NCBI GenBank assembly: GCA_035622275.1
Contig: DASPVQ010000013.1
Span: 1-64,000, forward strand
Origin: Thermoplasmata archaeon
GTDB lineage: Archaea > Thermoplasmatota > Thermoplasmata > Lutacidiplasmatales > UBA184
Direction of reading: 5' to 3'
DNA length: 64,000 nucleotides
The translations under genes and the position numbers were made by a program. The notes beneath the pieces are model-generated. The model saw nothing but the letters and a program-made list of their open reading frames with translations, did no database searches and was not told the DNA's origin. Below are positions 1 through 11,559 of the stretch, piece by piece. The first letter of the stretch is position 1. Every line of letters begins with the position of its first letter.

Positions 1-1468
<1,468 letters not shown>

Positions 1469-1771
1469 TTATCGCGCGCACGGGGCGCGCGGGAATACGT
1501 GAGTCGTGAAACCGATCTTCGCTGACTGGCGGAAATGCTCTATTGCATCGAATGAGCTACTGCGTACTTCGCATGCATCTCTCCTCCGTCGGTCCCGAGA
1601 GGTCGCTCCCCCCGCGAGGGGGGAGGGGTTCTCGGGGCTCCACGCCCCATCGGGCCATCTGTGACGCGGCCCTGGAAGAGACCGGATCATGCGTCCCCGG
1701 CCCGCCGTGGCGGCGTCGCCGAGCTCCGCTTCCGTGGAAGCGGGCGCGGTGCCGATTGGCAGCGGGCCCCG
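1469..1771 (-). other. 16S rRNA leader / upstream spacer, no protein gene seen
   Basis: About 300 bases between the HAD gene and 16S rRNA carry no convincing reading frame. Several inverted repeats occur: GCGCGC-ACGGG-GCGCGC next to the 16S 5' end (about 1474-1490), CCCCCC-GCGA-GGGGGG (about 1611-1627) and CCGCTTCC-GT-GGAAGCGG (about 1726-1744). I read the stretch as transcribed leader with processing stems. No tRNA was found in it. Confidence 0.5.
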
Positions 1772-1781
1772 GTATTTAACG
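1771..1781 (-). promoter_or_regulatory. Candidate TATA box of the 16S rRNA gene
   Basis: On the minus strand the sequence GTTAAATACC overlaps the TAA stop codon of the HAD gene. It is the only AT-rich TATA-like element in the roughly 300 bases upstream of 16S, which would place transcription start near 1750 and give a leader of about 280 bases. This is sequence inspection only. Confidence 0.4.
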
Positions 1782-2501
1782 CGCGCGACCGCCGGCGGCC
1801 CTCGGCGCCGGCGCCGTGCCCTCGAGCTGGTGCAGGGCGAGCGGGACCTCGAGCAGGCTCGTGATCTCCGGCGGGTCGTCGCCGAGCCCGGTGCCCGCGC
1901 GGTTGAGCCAGATCGCGTGGAGGCCGGCCTCGCGGGCGGCGACCGCGTCGGTGAACGCGAGGTTCCCGACGTACAGCGCCTCGGCCGGGGCGAGGCGCAT
2001 GCGCTCCAGCGTCCGATGGAAGATCGCCGGCGCGGGCTTCTCGACCCCCTCCGTGCCCGAGGAGACGACCCGCTCGAAGAAGGGGAGGATGCCGGTCCCG
2101 TGGAGGATCGCGCGGCAGCGCGCCTCGCTCGAGCTGTTCGAGATCACGCCGAGCCGCCGCCCGTCGGCGCTCAGGCGCTCCAGGCACCGCCGCGTGTCCG
2201 AGTAGAGGCGGAAGAAGCCGGGCCGCTCGCGACTCAGCCCGAGGAACCGCGCCGCGCTCGCGGCGTCGACCTCGCGGCCGGCGGCCCGCTCGAGCGTCCG
2301 GCGCCAGAACTCCTCGTAGCTCGGCTTCTCCCGCACGTCCGTCTCCTTCTCGACCTCGACGAAGGCGTGGGCGAGCGCCTCTTCCTCCACCGGGACGAAG
2401 CAGCGGCGGGCGAGCTCGGTCCAGTGGGCGAAATCGTGGTAGTCGACGAGCGTCCCGCCGAGGTCGAACAGCACGGCCCGGATGCGGGACGGCGCGGCCA
2501 T
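1776..2501 (-). CDS. HAD-superfamily hydrolase
   Basis: 241-residue haloacid dehalogenase-like phosphohydrolase. Motif I is complete near the N-terminus (VLFDLGGTLVDY, with Asp nucleophile and the following Gly-Gly-Thr-Leu). Motif II (GVISNSSS), the motif III lysine (GVEKPAPAIF) and motif IV region (LYVGNLAFTDAVAAREAG) follow in order; the usual DD/DxxxD pair of motif IV is partly altered to N-x-x-x-D. An alpha-helical cap fits residues 15-90. It lies last in the minus-strand RNA polymerase block and just before 16S rRNA. The substrate cannot be told; pyrophosphatase or phosphoglycolate-type activities are both possible. The ATG at 2501 starts directly before the motif I strand. Confidence 0.85.
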   Translation of the reverse strand: MAAPSRIRAVLFDLGGTLVDYHDFAHWTELARRCFVPVEEEALAHAFVEVEKETDVREKPSYEEFWRRTLERAAGREVDAASAARFLGLSRERPGFFRLYSDTRRCLERLSADGRRLGVISNSSSEARCRAILHGTGILPFFERVVSSGTEGVEKPAPAIFHRTLERMRLAPAEALYVGNLAFTDAVAAREAGLHAIWLNRAGTGLGDDPPEITSLLEVPLALHQLEGTAPAPRAAGGRAR

Positions 2502-2554
2502 CGGTGGCCGCCCGAGGCGACGGCGCGCTTTATCCTGCGCACCGCGCCCGCGGC

Positions 2555-2980
2555 CTAGGCGACGCTGACGCTGACGATGTCGGAGTGGCGGAGCAGGATC
2601 GCCCGCGCGACCTTGAGGTTCTTGCCCGCCTTGCCGATCGCGCGGGCCTTCCAGGCGGGGTCGACGGTGACGGTGGCGTGGCGGCCCTTGCCCTTCGGCG
2701 CGAAGTCGACGCGCACCGGCGAGTACCAGTAGAAGATGTTCCGCACGAGCGCCTCGGGCTCGTCCGCGTACTCGACGACCTGGATCTCCTTCCTCAGCAT
2801 CCCCTTGAGGCGGTCGACGAGCACGCCGCCCGGGCCGACCGCCTTGTGCACCTCGCCGGGCTGGACGAGGAAGACGAGCTTGTCCTCGGCGGTGAGGCAG
2901 TCCTTGACGCGCGCGCCGGTGCGCTCCTCGAACAGGCGGATGTAGCCGAGCGTCTCGGTGTCGAGGGTGATCTCGGTCAT
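2555..2980 (-). CDS. nusA: NusA-like archaeal transcription factor (two KH domains)
   Basis: 141-residue protein matching the archaeal NusA family, which consists of the two KH RNA-binding domains without the S1 and N-terminal domains of bacterial NusA. The second KH domain shows the GxxG loop in AIGKAGKNLKVARAI near residues 113-127. The ATG at 2980 is chosen because the family starts just before the strand ITLDTETLGYIRLFEE; the open frame extends further upstream over rpl30e but that part is a shadow. It follows rpl30e by 23 bases, the conserved rpoA2-rpl30e-nusA order of archaeal RNA polymerase operons. It probably acts in transcription elongation, termination or coupling to ribosome synthesis. 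The usual next genes rps12 and rps7 are missing; a HAD gene follows instead. Confidence 0.93.
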   Translation of the reverse strand: MTEITLDTETLGYIRLFEERTGARVKDCLTAEDKLVFLVQPGEVHKAVGPGGVLVDRLKGMLRKEIQVVEYADEPEALVRNIFYWYSPVRVDFAPKGKGRHATVTVDPAWKARAIGKAGKNLKVARAILLRHSDIVSVSVA

Positions 2981-3003
2981 CGCGCCGGACGGGCGGACCC
3001 GTC

Positions 3004-3291
3004 CTACGTCTCGAGCGAGAGGATCGCGCTCGAGCCGGGGTCGAGGATCGCCATCGCGCTGATCGGGAACGGCTTGCCGCAGGCCTGGCCGAGGTCGACC
3101 GCGGTCCCGTCGTAGTGGTAGACCGGGATCTTGCCGAGGGCGCGGTGCTGCGTGAGCGTCGGCTCCGGGCACGTCCGCGCGACGATGACGAGGCGCGCCT
3201 TCTTCGCCTTCGCCGCGTCGAGCGTCTCGGTGAGTCCGAGGCGGACCGTGCCGGTCTCGAGCGCGACCTTGAGGGCGTGCGCGAGGTCCAT
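3004..3291 (-). CDS. rpl30e: Large-subunit ribosomal protein L30e
   Basis: 95 residues, the usual length of archaeal L30e (family of L7Ae/L30e RNA-binding folds). Recognisable stretches are TVRLGLTETLDAAKAKKARLVIVA, split here by helix 2, and the central IPVYHYDGTAVDLGQACGKP. Its start codon directly abuts the stop of rpoA2, which implies translational coupling. Its position between RNA polymerase subunit A'' and NusA is conserved widely in archaea. It is a 50S component and may also contact rRNA in autoregulation, as known for the family. Confidence 0.95.
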   Translation of the reverse strand: MDLAHALKVALETGTVRLGLTETLDAAKAKKARLVIVARTCPEPTLTQHRALGKIPVYHYDGTAVDLGQACGKPFPISAMAILDPGSSAILSLET

Positions 3292-4599
3292 CTACGCCGC
3301 CTCCGTCGCCTCGGCCGGCGCGGGCGCGGGGGCCGCCTTCGGGGGCGGGCTCGCGCCCGCGAGCGGCTTGTAGACGAGGTTCACCGCGCCGGTGCCGAGC
3401 GTGATCGGCTGGCCGACGATGATGTTCTCGGCGACGCCCTTGAGCTCGTCGACCTCGCCGGTGATCGCGGCGCGCAATAGGTGGGCCGCGGTGATCTCGA
3501 ACGCCGCGCGGGCGAGCACGCTCGTCTTCTTGCCCGAGATGCCGTGTCGGCCGATCGCGCGGATGTCCCCCTCGTTCGTCATCACGTCGGCGACGAGCAT
3601 CAGGTGCCGGATGTCGACGCCGAGCCCCTGCTCGGCGAGCGTGCGGTTCGACTCGTGGATCAGCGCCGCGCGGGCCGCCTCGACGCCGTAGACCCGGTAG
3701 ATCTCGAAGACCGAGTTCGTCGTCGTCCGCACCGGGTCGACGCCGGGGATCTCGAGGACGTTCTCGAGGTTCGAGCCCTCCGTGTAGATCACGTACTCGT
3801 CCTTCTCTTTGCGGATGAGGGCCCGGCGGATGCCGGTGACGCCCTTGATGCGGATCGCCTTCGCCTCCTCGCTCGCGATGAGGAGCTTCTTGAACGGCAT
3901 CTCCTCGACGAGCTCCTCCTTCTTGGACTTGGTCGCGCCGGGGCTCGACTCCTTGAGGTGGATCTCGAAGCTGCGGGTCTCGCCGCTGCCGCTGCCGTTG
4001 GAGAGCTCGAAGAGGCGGGGGTCGAGGTTCTCGCGCAGCGCGCTCTCGAGCTCCGCGCGCTTGATGCCGCGCTCCTCGAGGCGGGCGGCGATCGGGCTCA
4101 CGACGACCGTGAGGTCCTCGACGACCGTGCCGATCGCGGCGACGTCCGGGACGGTCGTCACCTCGATCTGGAGCGCGATCTGCTGGACGGCGTCGCGCTC
4201 GCCCCGCAGCTTCTTCTCCACGTGGACGGTCATCATCGGGGTCGACGGGACCCGGCGCGCGTCGACGAGCTCGATCAGGCGCGGCAGCCCGAGCGTCACG
4301 TTCATCTCGGCGACGCCGGCGTAGTGGAACGTCCGCAGCGTCATCTGTGTCCCCGGCTCGCCGATCGACTGCGCGGCCAGGATGCCGACCGACTCGTGCG
4401 CGTCGACCTCGGCGCGCCGGTAGCGGCGCGCGACCTCGCGCACGACGCGGGTCGCGTCGCCCGGCGGCAGGCGCAGGTTGTGGAGCTTCGTGCGCAGCTC
4501 CTCGGCGACCAGCGGCGGGAGCGCGACCCCCTCCCTCCCGGCGATCTCCTGGATCCGGCGGACCGCGTCCCCTGGCCCGCTCTTCTTCTCCTCGGGCAT
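3292..4599 (-). CDS. rpoA2: DNA-directed RNA polymerase subunit A'' (Rpo1C)
   Basis: 435 residues, corresponding to the C-terminal third of bacterial beta' and eukaryotic Rpb1. The start of the jaw and trigger-loop region is clear in the motif [19 protein letters not shown] (residues about 60-78), followed by [20 protein letters not shown]. The C-terminal part contains the conserved [21 protein letters not shown] and SVLARAAFE stretches, and a final Pro/Ala-rich tail. The ATG at 4599 lies 2 bases after the stop of rpoA1 and is preferred over a longer in-frame extension that overlaps rpoA1. The split into A' and A'' is an archaeal trait. Confidence 0.97.
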   Translation of the reverse strand: MPEEKKSGPGDAVRRIQEIAGREGVALPPLVAEELRTKLHNLRLPPGDATRVVREVARRYRRAEVDAHESVGILAAQSIGEPGTQMTLRTFHYAGVAEMNVTLGLPRLIELVDARRVPSTPMMTVHVEKKLRGERDAVQQIALQIEVTTVPDVAAIGTVVEDLTVVVSPIAARLEERGIKRAELESALRENLDPRLFELSNGSGSGETRSFEIHLKESSPGATKSKKEELVEEMPFKKLLIASEEAKAIRIKGVTGIRRALIRKEKDEYVIYTEGSNLENVLEIPGVDPVRTTTNSVFEIYRVYGVEAARAALIHESNRTLAEQGLGVDIRHLMLVADVMTNEGDIRAIGRHGISGKKTSVLARAAFEITAAHLLRAAITGEVDELKGVAENIIVGQPITLGTGAVNLVYKPLAGASPPPKAAPAPAPAEATEAA

Positions 4600-4601
4600 C
4601 G

Positions 4602-7391
4602 CTACTCGCCTCCGAACTCGGGGCCCTCCTCGGGCGCCCCGAACTCCTCGGTCTCCTCCTCCTCGCCTTCTTCCTCGAGCTGGGCCTCCGCCTGGAGGTC
4701 CATCTCCTCCTCCGTGACCGGCGGGGCGCCCGCGGGGCCCTCGGGCCGGCGCTCGTCGGAGGAACGGACGCGCCGGCCGAGCACCTGGCTGACGACCTCG
4801 TCCAGCGAGACCGCCGCCCCCTGGTAGGAACGGGTCGGGTCGATGCCGTCCTCGCCGTAGTCGAACTCGATGACGGTGCCCGCGGTGTTGCGGACCGTGC
4901 GGTCCTCGGCGACCTTGAGGTCCTCGAGGGCGTTGATCAGGCGGCGCTGCATGTAGCCCGAGCGGCTCGTGCGCACGGCCGTGTCGACCAGCGACTCGCG
5001 CCCGCCCATCGAGTGGAAGAAGTACTCCGTCGGCGAGAGGCCCCGCTTGTAGCTCGAGCTCACGAACCCGCGAGCGCCGCTGCCGAGGTCGCCGCGCTCG
5101 AAGTGGGGCAGGGTCCGGTTGAAGTAGCCGCGCATCAGGCGCTCGCCGCGCACGCTCTGCTGGCCGACGGCCCCGGCCATCTGCGTCAGGTTGAGCATCG
5201 AGCCGCGCGCCCCGGACTTCGCCAGGATCACGGCGGGGTTCTCCAGGCCCAGGTAGCGCCCGGCGATCTCGCCGGCCTTGTCGCGGGCCTGGCCGAGCTC
5301 GCGCCGCACCATCACCTCGAGCGTCTCCTCGACCGAGCGGCCGGGCATCTGCTCGAGCTTCCCCTTGCGGTACTGCTCGACGAGCTCGTCGACCCGCTCG
5401 CGGGCGGCATCGAGCGCGCTCTGGATCTCGCGCAGGGCCGGCTCCGGGACGTCCTCGTCGTCGATGCCGGTCGACAGGCCCTTGAGCCCGATGGCGGTGA
5501 TCGCGAGCCGGCTCATCTCGTCCAGGAACTCCCGCGCCCGCGGCATCCCGTTGTTGCGCGCGATCGCGTCGAGCACGGCTCCCTTCTCGTAGGCGATCGC
5601 CTTCTTGTCGATCGTCCCGGCCTTGAGGACGCCGTTCTCGATCACGACCCAGGCATCGTGCTTGCAGGCGAGCGGCGGGTCGTTGCAGCCGGCCCAGATG
5701 TTCGAGCGGAACTCGAGCGTGAGGTCCTTCGGCAGCGTGAGGCTGAAGAGCTGCTTGCCCGACCAGAACGGGTTCCCGTCCTTGTCCTTGCCCGCCGGCG
5801 GCGGGACCGGGTAGGCGAGCTTCGAGAGCAGGTAGGTCACCTCGGCCCGCGAGAACGAGGGGTCCTGGTAGGTCAGCAGGAACGCCGCGGTGATGTGGTC
5901 GTGCAGCATCCCGATGATCGGGCCGCCGTAGCGCGGGGAGAGGATGTGCTCCTCGACCTTCATCAGGACCTTCGCCTCGGCCCTCGCCTCCTGGCTCTGG
6001 AGGACGTGCAGGTTCATCTCGTCGCCATCGAAGTCGGCGTTGTAGGGCGGGCAGTCGCACAGGTTGAAGCGGAACGTCTTGTGCGGGAGGATGCGCACGA
6101 AGTGCGCCATCATGCTCATCCGGTGCAGGCTCGGCTGCCGGTTGAACAGCACGATGTCGCCGTCGATCAGCTGGCGCTCGACGATCGAGCCCGGCGTGAC
6201 GAGCTCGGCGCACGCCTCGGCGTTCTTCTCCATCACCTTGATGCGCTGGCCGTCCTCGCGCACGAGGTAGTTGACGCCGCAGCGGTAGCGGCCCTCGTCA
6301 TCCGGCCCCGGCGTGGGCCCGCGCTTCACCAGCTCCTTGGCGACCTCCTGGTTGTGGACGGTCACCTCGAGGGGTACGGTGAGCCCGCGCGCGACCTCGC
6401 CGGGGATTCCGACCTCGTTGATCGAGAGCAGCGGGTCCGGGCTGATCACCGTGCGGGCCGAGAAGTTGACCCGCTTGCCCGAGAGGTTGGAGCGGAACCG
6501 GCCGTCCTTGCCCTTGAGCCGCTGGGCGAGGGTCTTGAGCGGGCGGCCCGAGCGGTGCCGGGCCGGCGGGATCCCGCTCGTCTGGTTGTCGAAGTAGGTC
6601 GTGACGTGGTACTGGAGCAGCTCCCACAGGTCCTCGACGACGAGCTGCGGGGCGCCCATGTCGCGGTTCTCGCGCAGCCGCTGGTTGATCCGCAGCACGT
6701 CGACGAGCTTGTGCGTGAGGTCGTCCTCGCTGCGCTCGCCGCTCTCCAGGGTGATCGACGGCCGGACCTGGACCGGCGGGACCGGCAGCACGGTGAGGAC
6801 CATCCACTCCGGCCGTCCGAACTTCGGGTTGAGGCCGAGGGCCCGGACGTCGTCGTCGGGGATCCGCTCGAGGCGGGCGCGGACCTCCTTCGGCGTGATC
6901 TTGTGGGAGTTCTCCCGGAACGTCGTGGGCTTGTCGAGGACGATCCGCTGCTGCACCTCGTGGCAGTGCGGGCACGTCCGCTCCTCCTTGGGCTCGCGCG
7001 AGCGGACCGGCGGGGTCGGGGCGTCGTCGTCGCCGATCGCCTCCGCGCGGGGGCTCGGCGCGTCGGGGAGCATCCGCCCGCACGCGCGGCAGGTCGACTG
7101 CAGGAGGCGCTTGATCTCCTTGGCGTAGCCGACGTGGATCACCGGCATCGCGAGCTCGATGATCCCGAAGTGACCGGGGCACTCGTTGACGCGCCCCCCG
7201 CACGTGCGGCAGCGCAGGTTCGGCTCGATGACCCCGAGGTGGAGGTCCATCAGGCCCATCTCGATCGGGTAACCGTCGTCGTCGTAGGTGTCGGCGGTGA
7301 TGATCTTCACGCCGCTCATCCGCCGGATCTCGTCCGGCGAGAGGAACGCGAACTGCAGCGCCTTGATCCGCTTCGAGAGCCCCTGCGCCAT
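4602..7391 (-). CDS. rpoA1: DNA-directed RNA polymerase subunit A' (Rpo1N)
   Basis: 929 residues. The catalytic Mg-binding loop NADFDGDEM lies at residues 451-459, with Asp453, 455 and 457 as metal ligands. N-terminal zinc sites include [16 protein letters not shown] and CRACG/CPHCH. The bridge-helix region with [23 protein letters not shown] is present near the end, as expected before the A'/A'' split. Residues about 867-929 form an extra tail dominated by Glu, Gly and Pro beyond the family core. Start ATG at 7391 with a purine-rich GAGGGGACG just upstream. It lies 9 bases after rpoB in the RNA polymerase operon. Confidence 0.97.
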   Translation of the reverse strand: MAQGLSKRIKALQFAFLSPDEIRRMSGVKIITADTYDDDGYPIEMGLMDLHLGVIEPNLRCRTCGGRVNECPGHFGIIELAMPVIHVGYAKEIKRLLQSTCRACGRMLPDAPSPRAEAIGDDDAPTPPVRSREPKEERTCPHCHEVQQRIVLDKPTTFRENSHKITPKEVRARLERIPDDDVRALGLNPKFGRPEWMVLTVLPVPPVQVRPSITLESGERSEDDLTHKLVDVLRINQRLRENRDMGAPQLVVEDLWELLQYHVTTYFDNQTSGIPPARHRSGRPLKTLAQRLKGKDGRFRSNLSGKRVNFSARTVISPDPLLSINEVGIPGEVARGLTVPLEVTVHNQEVAKELVKRGPTPGPDDEGRYRCGVNYLVREDGQRIKVMEKNAEACAELVTPGSIVERQLIDGDIVLFNRQPSLHRMSMMAHFVRILPHKTFRFNLCDCPPYNADFDGDEMNLHVLQSQEARAEAKVLMKVEEHILSPRYGGPIIGMLHDHITAAFLLTYQDPSFSRAEVTYLLSKLAYPVPPPAGKDKDGNPFWSGKQLFSLTLPKDLTLEFRSNIWAGCNDPPLACKHDAWVVIENGVLKAGTIDKKAIAYEKGAVLDAIARNNGMPRAREFLDEMSRLAITAIGLKGLSTGIDDEDVPEPALREIQSALDAARERVDELVEQYRKGKLEQMPGRSVEETLEVMVRRELGQARDKAGEIAGRYLGLENPAVILAKSGARGSMLNLTQMAGAVGQQSVRGERLMRGYFNRTLPHFERGDLGSGARGFVSSSYKRGLSPTEYFFHSMGGRESLVDTAVRTSRSGYMQRRLINALEDLKVAEDRTVRNTAGTVIEFDYGEDGIDPTRSYQGAAVSLDEVVSQVLGRRVRSSDERRPEGPAGAPPVTEEEMDLQAEAQLEEEGEEEETEEFGAPEEGPEFGGE

Positions 7392-7400
7392 CGTCCCCTC

Positions 7401-10400
7401 CTAGCGCATCTCCTCGAGCTGCAGGCGCATGATCACGCCCAGGCTGATCAGCTCCTCGAGGAGGAGCTTGAACGAGTAGCTCATCTCGACCGGGTAGATC
7501 GAGCTCGTGTTCCCGCAGCTGGGGCAGCGCAGCGAGCCGGCGCGCGTGTCCGGGATCGCGATATGCCCGCAGTCGGTGTTGCCGCAGACGTACTGGATCG
7601 TGCCGTCCGACTCGTCGAGCAGCCGGTCCTTGATCACCATCGCGACGCCGTGGCCGATCAGGCAGTCCCGCTCCATCTCGCCGAAGCGCAGGCCGCCCTG
7701 GCGCGAGCGTCCCTCGGTCGGCTGGCGCGTGAGGATCTGGACGGGCCCGCGCGAGCGCATGTGCATCTTGCCCGCGACCATGTGGTGGAGCTTCTGGTAG
7801 TAGATCGCGCCGACGAAGATCTCGGCCTCGAAGCGCCGTCCGGTCAGCCCGTCGTAGAGCGTCTCGCGCCCGGACGGGTGGAAGCCGGCGGCCTTGAGGC
7901 CCTCCCGCAGCGCCTCCTCGCGCGCGCCGCTGAACGCGGTGCCGTCGACCGTCCGGCCCTCGAGCGCGCCGACCTTGCCGCCCAGCATCTCGAGCACGTG
8001 GGCGACCGTCATGCGCGAGGGGATCGCGTGCGGATTGATCAGGAGGTCGGGCGTGACGCCGTCGCGCGTGAACGGCAGGTTCTCCTGGGGGACGATGAGC
8101 CCGATCACGCCCTTCTGGCCGTGGCGGCTCGCGAACTTGTCGCCGAGCTCGGGGATCCGCTGGTTGCGGACCTTCACCTTGACGAGCTTGGAGATGTTCT
8201 CGCCTTCGGTGAGGATGACGTTGTCGACCCAGCCGGACTCGCCGAAGCGCACCGTGACGCTGGTCTCGCGCCGCTTCTGCGGCGTGAGCAGATCGGTCTT
8301 TTCCTCGAGGAAGCGCGGCGGGCTCGTCTTCCCGACGAGCACGTCCCCCTCGCTCACCTCGAGCTCCGGGAAGATCAGGCCGTCCTCGCCGAGGTTGCGG
8401 TAGGCCGTGTCCACGCGGGCGCCGGCGACGTCCGGCCGCGGGATCTCGAAGCGGTCCTCCTGGCCGCCCGGGTACTTGCGCTCCTCGCCGCGGTAGGTCC
8501 GGAAGAAGGAGGAACGGCCGAGGCCCCGGTCGATCGCGCCCTTGGAGAAGACGAGGGCGTCCTGCATGTTGTAGCCCTCGTAGGAGAGGACGGCGACGAT
8601 GAAGTTCTGGCCCGCTGGCCGTTCGGTGAAGTGGACGTAGCGCATCGTCTGCGTCTGGAGCAGCGGGGCCTGGGGGTAGTGGAGCAGGTGGCCGCGGGTG
8701 TCGGGCCGGCGGCGGTAGTTGACCGACTCGACGCCGAGCGCCTGCTTGGCCATCCCCGAGCCCATCGTGTTGCGCGGCGCGCTGTTGTGCTCGGGGTACG
8801 GGATGAGCCCCGTGCAGACGCCGAGCATCAGGTTCGGGTCGATCTCGAGGTGGGTGTGGCGGTCGGTGACGAGGCTCGCCGTCGGGAACTCGTTCTTGCA
8901 GAACCCGCACTCGACGAGCGCCTCCTCCCGCCGCTCGCCCATGGAGAGCCAGCGGATGTCGCTGCGGCTGAGCGAGCGCTCGCACTTCGGGCACCGGTCG
9001 GGCGGGACGAACGGATCGACGGCGATCAGCGAGTCCTCCTCCTCCTCGGCGTCGAGCCACTCGATCTTGCCTTCGCGGATGAGGTCGGTGAACGAGCGCG
9101 TGCCCCGGGCGAGCTCGTCGAGGTCGGTCCGCGTGACGCGCGGGACGCCGTTCTTCACGACCACGAGCGGACGGCGCAGCCGGCCGGGGTCGCAGTGCAC
9201 GATGACCTCGTTCATCTCCGCGTCATAGCGCACGTTGATCTCGTACGTTCGGTCCTCGAGCGTCGAGGAGAGCGTGCGGGTGCGGCGGCGGTCGCGCAGG
9301 TCCCGCACGAGCTCGAGCGGCTGCGAGTGGAGACCGATCAGGTTGCCGTTCACGTAGACGCGCGCGGCGCGCTTCCCGCGCGGCGCGGCGGCCTCCTGGA
9401 AGACCTCGGGGCCGATCTCGCGCGTGTTGTTGTCGCGCAGGATGAGGGTGACCTCCTCCTCGTCGCACCCTTCGGAGACGTCGACGCACAGCGCGTAGTT
9501 CTTGACGAGGCCGCAGTTCTGGCCCTCGGGGGTCTCGTTCGGGCACAGCCGTCCCCACTGCGTGGGATGGAGGTCCCGCGCCTCGAAGTGCGGCTGGCTG
9601 CGGGTCAGCGGGCTCGTGACGCGGCGCAGGTGGCTGATCGTCGACATGTGACTCGTGCGGTCCAGCACCTGGCTGACGCCGGCGCGGCCGCCGACCCAGT
9701 TCCCCGTCGCCAGCGCGTGCACGAGACGCTGCGTGAGCAGGTCGGGACGGATGGCGCTCGCGATCCGCAGGTCCTTCTTGCGGGCGAACGACCGCTCGAG
9801 CTGGTACTTGAGGTCCTTGAGCAGCAGCGAGAAGGCGACCCGGAACAGGTCCTCCATGAGGTCGCCGGCGAGCTTGAGGCGCTTGTTCGCGTAGTGGTCC
9901 TTGTCGTCCTCGCCACGGACCTTGAGATGGAGCTCGAGGACGGTGCGGGCCATGCGGGCCAGGTACAGGGCCTTCTTCAGCCGGTCGTGCTTGGTGTCGC
10001 CGAGGTGCGGGAGCAGCGAGCGGTCGAGGATGCCGTCGACCTTGCGCTGGCGGTACTCCTTCGCCTGGCCGGTCGCGAACTTCTTCTCGAGGAAGATCAG
10101 CGCGTCGTCCGTCGAGAGGATCCCCTCGGGCGGGTACAGCTTCTTGGAGACGCACTCCTCGAGGTTGACGTTGAGCAGGTGCTTCATCGTCTGGACGAAC
10201 GGCTCGTCCAGCGGGAGGAGCTCGCCCAGGACCGCCTGGAAGATCTCCTCGTCGTTCTTCATCCCGAGGGCTTTCATCAGGATCACGAGCGGGATCTGGC
10301 CGCTCGCCGTCGGGACCGAGACCTGGAGCACCCCGTCCTTCTTCTTCTCGACGACCGTGAGGGAGCGGTATCCGCCCCGCTGGCTGAACACCTTCGCGCT

Positions 10401-11072
10401 CTCGATCGGGGTGCCGTAGCGCTCGTTGTACTCGGCGAAGATGCGGTTCGGTGCGAGGTCCTCGAGGCTGATGATCACGCGCTCCGTGCCGCCGATGATC
10501 GCGTAGCCGCCGGGGTCGAGCGGGTCCTCGCCGTACTCGACGAGCTTCGCCCGGTACTCCTCGTCGGACAGCGCGATCTGGCCGTCGGCCTCGATGTTCG
10601 CCTTCGCGAGATTGCACTGGCGGCTCTTGACCATGATCGGCAGGTCGCCGATGTGCACGGTCTCGCTCGCCCGCTCGACCCCGTTCTCGACGACCGTGAC
10701 GTCGAGGTAGATCGGCGCCTGGTAGGTCAGGTTGCGCAGGCGCGCCTCCATCGGGGTGAGCGTCGGCTTGGAGCCGACCGGCTCCTTCACGAACGGCTTG
10801 CCGATGCGGATCGTCGGCTCGGCCGACGGGCTGACGTAGCCGCGGGGGTCGCGCCGCCGCCCGACGCGCACCTGGATCGAACTCTTCGTCTTCTGCACGT
10901 CGAGCCGGATCATCCCGTGCTCGGTCGAGTCCTCGCTGACCCGGGCCTCGTCGACGATCCGCTGCATCCGGGAGTTCGGGTTGTCCTCCGTCGGCAGGAA
11001 GTCGTTGAAGCTCGCCAGGTGGTGGTTGACGATGGACCGCTCGCGGAAGAACGCGTCGACGATCTCGCGCAC
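7401..11072 (-). CDS. rpoB: DNA-directed RNA polymerase subunit B (Rpo2, unsplit)
   Basis: 1,223 residues, one continuous B subunit rather than the B''/B' pair found in many methanogens and haloarchaea. Typical segments include [47 protein letters not shown] and [12 protein letters not shown], and a C-terminal zinc ribbon (CGNTDC...CPSCG) before [18 protein letters not shown] second Cys pair set, Cys694-x2-Cys697-x24-Cys722-x2-Cys725, lies between the strand [14 protein letters not shown] and HTHLEID, a place where crenarchaeal and eukaryotic homologues have no zinc ribbon to my knowledge. Located 6 bases after rpoH. Confidence 0.97.
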   Translation of the reverse strand: MREIVDAFFRERSIVNHHLASFNDFLPTEDNPNSRMQRIVDEARVSEDSTEHGMIRLDVQKTKSSIQVRVGRRRDPRGYVSPSAEPTIRIGKPFVKEPVGSKPTLTPMEARLRNLTYQAPIYLDVTVVENGVERASETVHIGDLPIMVKSRQCNLAKANIEADGQIALSDEEYRAKLVEYGEDPLDPGGYAIIGGTERVIISLEDLAPNRIFAEYNERYGTPIESAKVFSQRGGYRSLTVVEKKKDGVLQVSVPTASGQIPLVILMKALGMKNDEEIFQAVLGELLPLDEPFVQTMKHLLNVNLEECVSKKLYPPEGILSTDDALIFLEKKFATGQAKEYRQRKVDGILDRSLLPHLGDTKHDRLKKALYLARMARTVLELHLKVRGEDDKDHYANKRLKLAGDLMEDLFRVAFSLLLKDLKYQLERSFARKKDLRIASAIRPDLLTQRLVHALATGNWVGGRAGVSQVLDRTSHMSTISHLRRVTSPLTRSQPHFEARDLHPTQWGRLCPNETPEGQNCGLVKNYALCVDVSEGCDEEEVTLILRDNNTREIGPEVFQEAAAPRGKRAARVYVNGNLIGLHSQPLELVRDLRDRRRTRTLSSTLEDRTYEINVRYDAEMNEVIVHCDPGRLRRPLVVVKNGVPRVTRTDLDELARGTRSFTDLIREGKIEWLDAEEEEDSLIAVDPFVPPDRCPKCERSLSRSDIRWLSMGERREEALVECGFCKNEFPTASLVTDRHTHLEIDPNLMLGVCTGLIPYPEHNSAPRNTMGSGMAKQALGVESVNYRRRPDTRGHLLHYPQAPLLQTQTMRYVHFTERPAGQNFIVAVLSYEGYNMQDALVFSKGAIDRGLGRSSFFRTYRGEERKYPGGQEDRFEIPRPDVAGARVDTAYRNLGEDGLIFPELEVSEGDVLVGKTSPPRFLEEKTDLLTPQKRRETSVTVRFGESGWVDNVILTEGENISKLVKVKVRNQRIPELGDKFASRHGQKGVIGLIVPQENLPFTRDGVTPDLLINPHAIPSRMTVAHVLEMLGGKVGALEGRTVDGTAFSGAREEALREGLKAAGFHPSGRETLYDGLTGRRFEAEIFVGAIYYQKLHHMVAGKMHMRSRGPVQILTRQPTEGRSRQGGLRFGEMERDCLIGHGVAMVIKDRLLDESDGTIQYVCGNTDCGHIAIPDTRAGSLRCPSCGNTSSIYPVEMSYSFKLLLEELISLGVIMRLQLEEMR

Positions 11073-11078
11073 GGACCT

Positions 11079-11417
11079 TCAGCTCCCCCCGGCGGCGACG
11101 ACGATCAGACGGTAGGCGACGGCCTCGCCGGCAGTGGCGCTCGGGCGGCGGATCCGCACCAGGCGACCCACCAGCCGCTCGCCGGCATCGCGCGCTGCGG
11201 TGAACTTCGGGTCGGTGAGCAGGCCGGGATCGCCGAGCAGGATCTTGGGGAGGCGCTCGGGGACCGTCTCGAGCTCCTGGAGGATCCGCTGCGTCTCCTC
11301 CTCCGACAGGATCTCGTGGGGCGGGGCGAGCCGATGGGCGATGAACGGCCGGGCCGGCTTCGCCGCGGCCGGGGCAGCGGCCTTGCGACGGGGCGCGCGC
11401 GCGCTCGAGGGGGTCAT
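11079..11417 (-). CDS. rpoH: DNA-directed RNA polymerase subunit H (Rpo5)
   Basis: 112 residues. The C-terminal about 85 residues match RpoH, the archaeal equivalent of the assembly domain of Rpb5: FIAHRLAPPHEILSEEETQRIL and ERLPKILLGDP are diagnostic. The first about 23 residues are a basic Ala/Pro/Arg/Lys-rich extension not found in most RpoH proteins. A Shine-Dalgarno GGAGGAG sits 4 bases before the ATG, inside the 21-base gap to tRNA-Lys. No separate TATA box is visible in that gap, so rpoH, first gene of the RNA polymerase block, may be expressed from a promoter upstream of the tRNA. Confidence 0.92.
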   Translation of the reverse strand: MTPSSARAPRRKAAAPAAAKPARPFIAHRLAPPHEILSEEETQRILQELETVPERLPKILLGDPGLLTDPKFTAARDAGERLVGRLVRIRRPSATAGEAVAYRLIVVAAGGS

Positions 11418-11452
11418 GCGACTCCTCCGGGAACGCGATGGGCCCGGGGGGA

Positions 11453-11490
11453 CGCCCGGAGCGGCTCCGCGGCACGCGCGGGGCGGCTCG
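11453..11490 (-). other. T-loop intron (position 59/60) of tRNA-Lys
   Basis: 38-base insert between TTCGAA and TCCCCC of the T-arm. The boundary is ambiguous by one base (C or T at tRNA position 60). It can form an inner hairpin CCGCG-CGTGC-CGCGG and an outer GAGC/GCTC pairing. A canonical bulge-helix-bulge could not be confirmed by eye. Confidence 0.8.
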
Positions 11491-11529
11491 TTCGAACCCC
11501 CGACCAACTGGTTAAAAGCCAGCTGCTCT

Positions 11530-11559
11530 TTGTAGGGCCGGCGGGAGCGCCGCGCGGCC
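11530..11559 (-). other. D-loop intron of tRNA-Lys
   Basis: About 30 extra bases between AGCTAGGTT and AGAGC in the D-arm; exact ends are uncertain by 1-3 bases. The insert folds through GGCCG/CGGCC and an inner GGCG-CTCC-CGCC hairpin, which would bring both exon ends together. TAG in the 5' exon can pair with CTA near the 3' end, leaving short bulges, reminiscent of a relaxed bulge-helix-bulge. Confidence 0.75.

Noticed and set aside
1605-1630. CCCCCC-GCGA-GGGGGG inverted repeat as a terminator
   Set aside because: It lies in the 16S leader, has no T run after it on either strand, and fits an rRNA processing stem better.
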